Source: Streptomyces sp. NBC_00414
GTDB lineage: Bacteria > Actinomycetota > Actinomycetes > Streptomycetales > Streptomycetaceae
Direction: 5' to 3'
DNA length: 64,000 nt
Assembly: GCF_036038375.1 (NCBI RefSeq)
Contig: NZ_CP107935.1
Span: 10,168,001 to 10,232,000, forward strand
Below, piece by piece: positions 25,112 through 32,357 of the stretch. Made by a program: the position numbers and the translations under genes. A model generated the notes under the pieces. That model saw only the letters and a program-made list of their open reading frames with translations, was not told the origin of the DNA and made no database searches. Within the stretch, counting starts at the first letter, position 1. Every line of letters begins with the position of its first letter.

Positions 25112-27589
25112 ATGACGGAAAGTTCTGATCACGTGTCCCGGGAAGTGACTTCCTCGCATGAGCCGGCCTCTTGGCGGGTGGACTGGACGTGCGGTTCCGC
25201 GTCCGACCTTCGGTTGCTCCGCTCCCTGGACGGTCATGACGCCCCTGTGGTCGCAGTGGCGACGGCCGTCGTCGAGAGGCGTCCGGTCGTCGTCTCGGCG
25301 AGCCGCGACGCGACGGTGTGCGTCTGGGACCTGGCGACGGGGCAACGACTGCATACGCTGACGGCAGCTCCTCCCGACCCCATGTCGTCGTTGTCGCCCG
25401 AGTTGGTGGCCCTGGCCACGGTCGTGGTCGACGGGCAACCCCTGGTCCTCACCTGCCACGTTGACGGAACCGGGCGACTGTGGGATCCGCAGACGGGACG
25501 TTCCGCGGGCGAACTGGCCCTGGGGCTCGGGCAGTTGGTGCTGGAGGGTCGGCACGTGGTGCTGGCCGTCCAGGCGGACCGCACGCTGGGTGTGTGGGAT
25601 CAGGCAACCGGCAGTCGGCTCGGCGTGTTCCCCTGGATGGTGGACATAGGGGTGCTGGATGGACGCCAAGTCGTTGTGACGTGCCCACCGGACCACCCCG
25701 CGCAGGTGTGGGACCTGGCCACCGGCCGCGAGGTCGGCGAGTGCCTGCCGGCCGAGGGGCCGTGGAACCTCGAAGGTCGGGACATCGCCGTAACCGAGAA
25801 GGAGGGCCGGGCACGCCGTGTGTGGGACCTGGACCGCCACGTGCTTCTGGCAGCCGACCTGCGGGAGTTGCTGGCGAATGACGAGTACGAACACACAGTG
25901 TCAGCCCTGGCAGCTGCCGACACAGTGTCCACCCTGACGGTCGTCGACAGCCGGGTCGTGGTCCTCGACACTCACTACGAGGGCTCACCGGAACTCGTCG
26001 GCGACCTCGTCCCCGTCTTCTTTCCCCATGGCCCGTCCCCGACACTGACCCTTGAAGAGCGCAGTGTCGCGCTCGCCGTGGGCGTGGACCACACACTGCG
26101 CTTGTGGGACCTGCCGACGAGTCCCATGGACTCCACGGGTCCTGACGGTACGCGCAACATACGCAGCATCCCCTTGGAAGCAACCGCAGGCAAGGAACTG
26201 ATCAAGGGCGGCCCGGGAGACCACGTCGACCTGGCGAGCCTGCTCTCCGCCCGAACGAACGGCCTGGTCGTCGCCGAGTCCAGCTGGGAAATCCAGGTGA
26301 GGGATGCTTCCCGGAGCCTGGTGCTGGGGGACACGCCCGTCACCCTCGTCCCTGATCCGGACGGTACCGTCACGCCTCGGTACGAGCTCGACCCTTCGCC
26401 CGCGGGCAGTCCGCTGAGCGGTCACACCGACCGAGTGTGGGCCATCGACAGCGCCCCTGTCGGGACGCGCACCCTGGCGGTCACGACATCCCGCGACCGC
26501 ACTGTACGCGTTTGGGATCTCTCCACCGGCGAACAGGAGGGTGAACCCCTCACCGGGCACACCGGGCAGGTGTGGGGCGTCGCCGCCACGGTGGTGGACG
26601 GACGTTGCGTCGCCGTCACGGCAGGGGAGGACCGCACGGTGCGCACCTGGGACATCACCACTACTCAGGGGAACGGCGCCCGGCTGCGTGCCGGACACAC
26701 CGAATCCGTACTGGCGGTCACCACAGGAGCCTTTGACGGTGTCCCCGTGGTCGTCACCGCGGGTGCGGACCACACCGTGCGCACCTGGGATCTGACCACC
26801 GGCTCGCAGACTTCCGACCCCCTGAGTACGGAGGTGTCCACCATGGCGACGGCGGTGGTCGGCGGACAGCCAGTCGTCGTCACGGCCACTCCCGACGCCA
26901 CCCTGCACATTGTGGAGCTTGCCACCGGCCGATCCGTCCGCCGACCGTTCTCCAGCGGCCACGGCAGAGTCCTGGCCATCGCCACGGCGACCCTGGACGG
27001 CCTGCCCGTCGCCCTCACCGCAGGCAGCGATCGCGTCGTGGGTGTCTGGAACCTCACCACCGGACAGCCCTTGGTCGCACCTCTCACCGGTCACTCCAGC
27101 CGTATCACCGCCGTCGCCACCGCGGTTCTCGACGGACGGCCCGTGGGAGTGACGGGCAGTTGGGACAAGACGGTGCGAGTGTGGGACCTCACCACCGGCC
27201 GGCAGCTCGGTGAACCCCTGACCGGCCACACCGACTGGGTGACCGCCGTGGCCACCGCCACCCGGGGCGGAGTTCCCCTCGCGATCAGCAAGGGCCGGGA
27301 CCGGACGATACGCCTGTGGAACCTGTCCACGGGACAGGAGATCCGCGACGCCCTGGCCCCGGAGTCAGGCTCCGGCAACACGCTGGCGGTCTCAGCGATG
27401 GCCGACGGACGGCTCATCGCGGCTTTCGGCGATGACCGCACCGTGCGGTTCCGCGATCTCACCGCGGGTTGCCCCGCCGGTACCGACCACCTGCTCCCGT
27501 TCCCCGTGCACTCACTGGCGGCGGCACCGGGCGGGCGCTTCGCGGTCGGATTCGGCTGCGAAGTAGGGGTGCTGTCGAGGGCCTCCTGA
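25112..27589 (+). CDS. WD40 repeat protein with 14 blades
   Basis: An 825-residue protein made almost entirely of WD40 repeats. I count fourteen blade ends of the type VCVWDLATGQ, VRVWDLSTGE, VRTWDLTTGS and IRLWNLSTGQ, which would make two seven-blade propellers. There is no kinase, caspase, NACHT or membrane segment, so it is probably a cytoplasmic scaffold. Several blades begin with the unusual VATAVVDGRPV pattern, a feature of actinobacterial WD40 proteins. The ATG at 25112 follows GGGG at short spacing. It is preceded by transposase debris and followed by gene fragments, so it lies in an island. Its partner is unknown. Confidence 0.88.
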   Translation: MTESSDHVSREVTSSHEPASWRVDWTCGSASDLRLLRSLDGHDAPVVAVATAVVERRPVVVSASRDATVCVWDLATGQRLHTLTAAPPDPMSSLSPELVALATVVVDGQPLVLTCHVDGTGRLWDPQTGRSAGELALGLGQLVLEGRHVVLAVQADRTLGVWDQATGSRLGVFPWMVDIGVLDGRQVVVTCPPDHPAQVWDLATGREVGECLPAEGPWNLEGRDIAVTEKEGRARRVWDLDRHVLLAADLRELLANDEYEHTVSALAAADTVSTLTVVDSRVVVLDTHYEGSPELVGDLVPVFFPHGPSPTLTLEERSVALAVGVDHTLRLWDLPTSPMDSTGPDGTRNIRSIPLEATAGKELIKGGPGDHVDLASLLSARTNGLVVAESSWEIQVRDASRSLVLGDTPVTLVPDPDGTVTPRYELDPSPAGSPLSGHTDRVWAIDSAPVGTRTLAVTTSRDRTVRVWDLSTGEQEGEPLTGHTGQVWGVAATVVDGRCVAVTAGEDRTVRTWDITTTQGNGARLRAGHTESVLAVTTGAFDGVPVVVTAGADHTVRTWDLTTGSQTSDPLSTEVSTMATAVVGGQPVVVTATPDATLHIVELATGRSVRRPFSSGHGRVLAIATATLDGLPVALTAGSDRVVGVWNLTTGQPLVAPLTGHSSRITAVATAVLDGRPVGVTGSWDKTVRVWDLTTGRQLGEPLTGHTDWVTAVATATRGGVPLAISKGRDRTIRLWNLSTGQEIRDALAPESGSGNTLAVSAMADGRLIAAFGDDRTVRFRDLTAGCPAGTDHLLPFPVHSLAAAPGGRFAVGFGCEVGVLSRAS

Positions 27590-27643
27590 CAAGCCAGGGG
27601 CCCGTCCAGGGTGGCGACGGTCCTCGCCGAGCGGCAGGTGTCG

Positions 27644-27925
27644 CTATCGTCGAACGTGGGTGAGGAACGGCTGCTCGGGACGCTCGCAGACCGCCTCGAT
27701 GTTGTTGCCGTCAGGATCACGGACGAAGGCGGCGTAGTAGGTGCGTGGTAGCGCGGCCATACCTTCAGCGCGTGCGGGATCTCCGCGCCCGGGGTCTCGG
27801 GGAATCCGTGCGGCAGCACGAGCGGCCAAGGTCCGTCGCCGCCCACCACGTAGGGCATCTGCCGGGCGTCGACCGTGGTGAAACGGTGTTTGAAATGCTC
27901 GTTGAACGAAGGACCGTCGCGTGTC
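27644..27925 (-). pseudogene. Hybrid of alpha/beta-hydrolase and VOC-domain fragments
   Basis: Reading the minus strand from the right, one frame gives HFKHRFTTVDARQMPYVVGG and LVLPHGFPETPG, the start of an epoxide-hydrolase-like protein. Another frame then gives TYYAAFVRDPDGNNIEAVCE, the end of a glyoxalase/VOC protein, stopping at 27644. Neither is complete. Confidence 0.6.
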
Positions 27926-28035
27926 GCGGCGTCGTACCCCTGACTCAGCGGGGCTTCCGAGACGGGCAGTTCGGTGGAGATCACCGTGGTTCGTCCTGGG
28001 CCGGCTGAAGGGCCACGGCCTCGTGGCTGTAATCC

Positions 28036-28330
28036 ATGGCAGGGGGCGGCTGGAACCTGACCCGCGACGCCGTTCGGCAGGAGGCCGCGCTCACCAGGTA
28101 CCTCGGTCGGCAGCCCCTGGTAGTGGGCGAGTGCCATCTGCGGGGGCTGATGCTGGACGGCCGGCGCAAGTCGATCCAGTCGATGGCCGGGCGACTGCCG
28201 GACGGCGACATGCAGGCTGCGCAGCAGTTCGTCAGCCGGCCCCCGTGGGAGTGGAGGCCGGTCCGACGGCGGATCGCCGAGTATTCGGTCCAGACGGTGA
28301 CGCCCGAGGTGTGAGTGGTCGACGACGTGT
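28036..28330 (+). pseudogene. N-terminal remnant of an IS701-type transposase
   Basis: The frame contains LRGLMLDGRRKSIQSMAGRL, and later FVSRPPWEWRPVRRRIAEY, matching the N-terminal part of IS701-family transposases. A stop codon interrupts it just before VVDDV, where the first catalytic Asp lies. The rest of the element is gone. Confidence 0.65.
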
Positions 28331-28448
28331 CGCTTCGGATCGGCCGTCTCAAGCAGTACGGGGCTGTGGCGACCCGGTCCGACAAAACCGCCGTTCGGTA
28401 CGGTTCGAGGGGACGGTTCGGGTCGCGGCGATTCATCAGTGGCTGTGA
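28331..28448 (+). pseudogene. C-terminal remnant of a second IS5-type transposase
   Basis: GRLKQYGAVATRSDKTAVRY and, one frame over, TVRVAAIHQWL are the familiar end of IS5-group transposases. It abuts the IS701-type piece directly, so two elements have been spliced together and then decayed. Confidence 0.6.
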
Positions 28449-28624
28449 ACCCTCGGTCTGCCGTCGTGCGGATGCCCTGGCAAGAACGGACGGGCCTGCA
28501 GCCGTTACGGAGGGAGGGCGCGTTTCCTGACATTGGCGCGGAGCGGTGTAGGGGTTGCACCTTCCGTAGCGGCATGTGGTCCGGTGGACTTGCGTCCCGG
28601 TCCCTTGAGGAAAGGTCCTTGCTC

Positions 28625-29542
28625 ATGCCTCCGTCTTTCGTGCCACCCCGCCAGGTCAAGATCGGTGACGCGGCGGCCTTCGCGGGTACCACGCCGCGGG
28701 CGATCCGCCACTACCACGAGATCGGCCTGCTCCCCGAGCCTGAGCGGGGCGGCGATGACCGCCGCCGCTACGGGTACGAGGACATGATCCGCCTGCTGTG
28801 GATCCGCAAGATGGCCGACGCCGGGATCGCCCTGGACGACATCCGTCACGCCTTGACCACCGGCACGGCCTCCACCGGTGCGGACACTGACAGCGGAGAC
28901 GGTATCGCGGGCATCCTGGAGCGTTTGGAGGAAACCCTCGCCGAGCAGGAGGCGGAATTGCGGCGGCAGCGGACCGCTGTGCAGCGCATGCGCACCGAAG
29001 GCAGCCGGACGGGCCTGCTCTCCGACTTCGTCACCGACCGTCTCAAGAACCTGCCCGAGGGCTCCCTGCGCCAGGCGGACCTGGACAGTCTGCTGGTCAC
29101 TGAGCGTATCTTCGGCCCGCTCGGCGCGGCCCTCCAGGCCAGCCGATTCGTCGTCCTGGCCACGCATCCCGCGCTGCGGGAGGATTCCGACCGCATCGAT
29201 GACGCCGAGGAGGCACTCGACGACAGCGTCCCAGTCGATGATCCGCGGGTGGCTCAAGTGGCCGTCGAGCGACATGCCTTCGAAAACGCCCTGCAGGCCG
29301 TCATCGAGGAGTCCGGCCTGGGGAAGGACGACGATGCCCTCTTCGACGCCTGGGACACTTCGCACCCTGCTACCGCCGATGACGGCGAGGACGAGGCCGA
29401 CCTCAGCCCTGGCAGGCAGGAGGCTGAGTCTATGAGCGCGTTCGAAGCCATCGGCAAGATGCCCTACGACTTCTCCCCAGCCCGCCTGCGCTGTATGGAA
29501 CTGGCCGAAGAACTCTCCGCCCAAGAGTCACCCCCTACCTGA
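28625..29542 (+). CDS. MerR-family transcriptional regulator
   Basis: A 305-residue regulator. The N-terminal MerR winged helix has IGDAAAFAGTTPRAIRHYHE and GLLPEPERGG, with RLLWIRKMADAGIALDDI; a coiled coil follows (LERLEETLAEQEAELRRQRT), then a long C-terminal domain typical of a Streptomyces MerR subfamily. The ligand is unknown. ATG at 28625 is 10 bases after GGAAAGG; TTG at 28619 is an alternative. It follows transposon debris and has no divergent partner, so the target is unclear. Confidence 0.85.
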   Translation: MPPSFVPPRQVKIGDAAAFAGTTPRAIRHYHEIGLLPEPERGGDDRRRYGYEDMIRLLWIRKMADAGIALDDIRHALTTGTASTGADTDSGDGIAGILERLEETLAEQEAELRRQRTAVQRMRTEGSRTGLLSDFVTDRLKNLPEGSLRQADLDSLLVTERIFGPLGAALQASRFVVLATHPALREDSDRIDDAEEALDDSVPVDDPRVAQVAVERHAFENALQAVIEESGLGKDDDALFDAWDTSHPATADDGEDEADLSPGRQEAESMSAFEAIGKMPYDFSPARLRCMELAEELSAQESPPT

Positions 29543-29547
29543 AACCC

Positions 29548-29579
29548 GGCCTAGGCGAGGCCTAGGCGAGGCCTAGGCG
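29548..29579. repeat. Three 11-bp repeats each holding CCTAGG
   Basis: GGCCTAGGCGA occurs three times in tandem (29548, 29559, 29570; the last lacks the final A). Each unit contains the palindrome GCCTAGGC. CTAG is rare in high-GC genomes, so three in 32 bases stands out. It lies 5 bases after the MerR stop and could form terminator-like hairpins. Confidence 0.75.
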
Positions 29580-29670
29580 TTGAACAGTATTCAGTGCCCT
29601 TTGAAGACGATCTCGATATCCTCCCTTCCCGGGCATCGTCCGGGATGCGCAGCTGCTAGCGTCCGCCACC

Positions 29671-30426
29671 ATGTGGTCTCAAGAGATCGTGACTGGCCGA
29701 CCGGCTTGGCGGCATACACCTTCCGGAGTGGTTTTCCGGGCCGTCCCCGGTGGGACGTTCTGGATGGGCCTGTCCGACGCGGAACTGGACGCGGTTCGTG
29801 CCATAGAACGGTCCGACAGTGCCGATGACGACCTTGAAGCGTTCTTCGCCGGTGCGGTCCAGGCCCGGCCGATACGAGAAGTGCGGGTCGAACCGTTCCT
29901 GATCGCCCGGCATCCGCTCACAGTGGCGCAAGCACGGCACTGGCTGCCCGAGTATGAGGACAACTACACCGAATCGGATTCAAGCACGGCCCGCTTCGAG
30001 GACGACTTGGACGACCTGCTCGAAGTGTTGCCCTTCCGGCTGCCCAGCGAGGCGGAGTGGGAGTACGCGGCCCGGGCAGGGACAACCACTCTGACTTTCC
30101 GAGGGGACGGGAGGCCGGACGAGGACCAGGTGCTCGACGACTTTGCCGACGAGCAGCGCACTGCCGCAGTTGAGAATGCCTTCGGAGTGGCGGCGATGGG
30201 ATCGGCGAACGAGATCTGCGCCGATGTGTGGATCCCACATTTCACGGACGCGCCGGTGGACGCACGACCCCGCACCGGCGACGGACCGAGGGTGGTGCGT
30301 GGAGGTGGCGGCGACCTCTCTCCCTGGCAGGGCTGCGACGAGTGGCTGCTGTTGCTCTCCGCCACCCGCTACGAGTCCCAGGACTTCACTGCGGTCCGGC
30401 CGGTCGCATCCGTACCTATCAGTTAG
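29671..30426 (+). CDS. FGE/SUMF1-domain protein, probably non-catalytic
   Basis: A 251-residue protein with the formylglycine-generating-enzyme fold: GVVFRAVPGGTFWMGLSDAE, the VEPFLIARHPLTVAQ segment, FRLPSEAEWEYAARAG and the end RVVRGGGGDLSPWQ with a later VRPVAS. The conserved C-x-S-x-C active-site segment that should come near the C-terminus is missing, so the copper-binding cysteines of true FGE are absent. A binding or structural role is more likely. The gene stands alone in the island; no sulfatase is near. Confidence 0.8.
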   Translation: MWSQEIVTGRPAWRHTPSGVVFRAVPGGTFWMGLSDAELDAVRAIERSDSADDDLEAFFAGAVQARPIREVRVEPFLIARHPLTVAQARHWLPEYEDNYTESDSSTARFEDDLDDLLEVLPFRLPSEAEWEYAARAGTTTLTFRGDGRPDEDQVLDDFADEQRTAAVENAFGVAAMGSANEICADVWIPHFTDAPVDARPRTGDGPRVVRGGGGDLSPWQGCDEWLLLLSATRYESQDFTAVRPVASVPIS

Positions 30427-30443
30427 GGGCCAGATCGGGATGT

Positions 30444-30486
30444 CACAAAGGGGCCGCCTTCGAAGATCTGGAGGCGGCCCTTTGTG
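30444..30486. terminator. Hairpin beside the tRNA remnant
   Basis: CACAAAGGGGCCGCCTTC pairs with GAGGCGGCCCTTTGTG across a short loop. It sits 3 bases beyond the 3-prime end of the tRNA remnant on the minus strand, the place of a tRNA terminator, and 18 bases after the FGE-like gene. Confidence 0.7.
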
Positions 30487-30489
30487 AAC

Positions 30490-30527
30490 TGGCGCCCCGG
30501 CAGGATTCGGACCTGTGACACCCGCTT
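30490..30527 (-). pseudogene. 3-prime half of a tRNA-Arg, probable attachment-site scar
   Basis: Read on the minus strand, AAGCGGGTGTCACAGGTCCG followed by AATCCTGCCGGGGCGCCA is the 3-prime half of a tRNA-Arg (CCT-type): anticodon-stem strand, variable loop, T arm, acceptor strand and CCA. The 5-prime half and the anticodon are missing, and a few bases differ from a normal T arm. Integrative elements of Streptomyces duplicate exactly such tRNA ends, so this is likely an att site. Confidence 0.65.
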
Positions 30528-30709
30528 CAAGGGTTCGACCCGGGCCCGCCCTGGTTGGGGCTCATCTCGTGAACCAGCGCCGCGTATGGCCGCCGGTGGT
30601 CGCCGCAGTCCGTCCTTGCCGATGTCAGCGTTTGATGTCAGCAGAACAACCCGGGGGCGCACAGTTTGACCCCCTCTTTGGCTCCCGGCAGAGGGCTCGC
30701 GGTGACGGG

Positions 30710-30925
30710 CTACTCTTCGGAATCGGGGTCTCTCTGAGGGATGTCGTCGTACAACGTGATTCTCCATGACAGGTCTTGGCTGCCATGATCGCCGGCAGGA
30801 TGGTACTCGCTGGAGATGTCAATGCCGAGTCCAAGTTCCGCCGCAGACTCCAAAGCACGCTTGACGTCGTCCAGTGAGTTCGTCCACATCAGCTTGATCG
30901 GGTTGGGCCGGACCTCGTCCGCCAT
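30710..30925 (-). CDS. Small hypothetical protein
   Basis: A 71-residue acidic protein (MADEVRPNPIKLMW start, DIPQRDPDSEE end). GGAGGG four bases before the ATG is a good ribosome binding site, and codon use is as expected. I do not recognise a family. SLDDVKRALESAAELGLGID suggests one amphipathic helix and WRITLYDD one strand. Confidence 0.6.
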   Translation of the reverse strand: MADEVRPNPIKLMWTNSLDDVKRALESAAELGLGIDISSEYHPAGDHGSQDLSWRITLYDDIPQRDPDSEE

Positions 30926-31794
30926 GCGCCCTCCACACCTTGAGAGTATCTGTCTCCCTTGCCTCCATCATGCCAACCCGGCTCCCTCTAGGCGCCGTTC
31001 CGCCCATCGAAGCAGGACTGATGGGACGGGGCGGCGCCGTCATTGTGGGAGGAAGCCGGGCTACTCCTATCCGAGCGATTGGATCCGCGTGAGGTAGTCC
31101 TGTGTCCCCGGTTCTGAGCTGTACCGGCTCCTCATCGTGGCAGCAAGCTCGCGGCTTGTCATGACTATTGAGGTCAGAGACCCGGACACACCGTTCGGGT
31201 GTCTCTGCTTGCGGCCCGTCACGCTTGTACCGGCTCCGATGGCGAGAAGGGCGAACCATCCACCTCGCCATGGGCTCTGTGTCGTGAAACCGGCCCCCGA
31301 CCAGCAGGAGGCAGTACGCAATGCGTGGTCTCGGAGATCGCCCCCAGCATCGGCGAGCGAGTCACGTCTTACCGGCCGACGCGGACTGCGACGATACAGC
31401 TTGGGCAGGCTGCCGGTCCGGCGTCCGGAGCCCCGGGTCAGGGACCCAGTCCCTGGTCAGGCTGTTGACCGATCATCAGGTCGCGGTCCTCATCACACGA
31501 CCGCCCGATCAGCCATCGTTTCGGCTGACACAGACACGCTGTGTGTCCACATCCGCCCGGCGAGTGTCTCCGACCGGGCAGCAGACCGACGGCGTCACAG
31601 TGATGATGGCGTATTTGGTGACTGCGAAATACGCAGAATCCCTGGTGGAGGTGTTTCGTAAGGCCCGCAACGCCCTACCGGGCGCACCCGCTTGAGGTCT
31701 CTTTCTGCGCTCAGGCTGAGCGCTCGGGCCTTCTGTTCGGCGGAGTCCTCCGCGCGCTATCGTCGATGAAACGTGCCTACGGCAGGGGGCCGAA
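30926..31794. other. Gap without a recognisable gene
   Basis: About 870 bases. Both strands give only low-quality frames without ribosome binding sites. A minus-strand end, MTSRELAATMRSRYSSEPGT, is the only plausible coding piece. I take the region as decayed island DNA. Confidence 0.4.
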
Positions 31795-32274
31795 TTGCTG
31801 ACTGAGGCGTTAGAAGCGCTGGCAGCGGCCGGGGGTAGCGCGGTCGTGCAGGCTGCTGGCTCGGACGCGTGGACCGCAACACGGGTGGCCGTCGCGCGAT
31901 GGTTCGGCCGAGGCGACCCTGAGCGCGAGCGGGCGGAACTGACTCGCTTGGACCGGACCGCAGCGGAACTGGAGAGGGCTGACGGCGCGGAGTTGGAAGG
32001 CGCACGCATCGGCCAGACGGCGGCCTGGCAGACGCGTTTCGCAGTACTCCTTGCAGGTCTCGACGAGGCCGAACGCGTCCGTGCCGAAGCCGAGTTGCGT
32101 TCCTTGGTCGCCGGCCGGCCGGGCCCCGGCACCTTTGTGACCGCCGAAGGAAACGGCGTGGGCGTCGGCAGGGACGGCAACAATCACGCGGAACACGGAT
32201 CAGTGGCCGCGACCATGATCCACGGAGGTGCCCGCATCGAGCACCCTTCGCAGCCGGATCCGTCGCAGGGCTGA
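31795..32274 (+). CDS. Small helical protein with a glycine-rich C-terminal motif, partner of the NB-ARC gene
   Basis: A 159-residue protein. Residues 1-108 are almost all helix and Ala-rich, starting with a moderately hydrophobic helix (LTEALEALAAAGGSAVVQAA). Residues 113-147 are different: TAEGNGVGVGRDGNNHAEHG followed by SVAATMIHGG, a short Gly/Asn-rich pattern of the kind found in bacterial amyloid signalling motifs. The TTG start at 31795 has AGGGGG at good spacing. The NB-ARC/TPR gene begins 84 bases downstream. Known NLR-linked pairs put an effector with such a motif beside an NLR with a matching N-terminal motif. That reading is inference. Confidence 0.65.
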   Translation: MLTEALEALAAAGGSAVVQAAGSDAWTATRVAVARWFGRGDPERERAELTRLDRTAAELERADGAELEGARIGQTAAWQTRFAVLLAGLDEAERVRAEAELRSLVAGRPGPGTFVTAEGNGVGVGRDGNNHAEHGSVAATMIHGGARIEHPSQPDPSQG

Positions 32275-32357
32275 TCGGACCGGCGTCCTTAGGCCCACCT
32301 TCTGATCGCCCACCAACGCGTCACGCCGATTCCGGTCCCTCCGGCAGGCTGAGTGCG

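Noticed and set aside
30441..30450. TGTCACA at the FGE-like gene end
   Set aside because: It is part of the terminator hairpin and no second box follows.
30484..30669. Frame translating as NWRPGRIRTCDTRF
   Set aside because: This is the well-known spurious translation of an antisense tRNA-Arg end, and it led me to the tRNA remnant.
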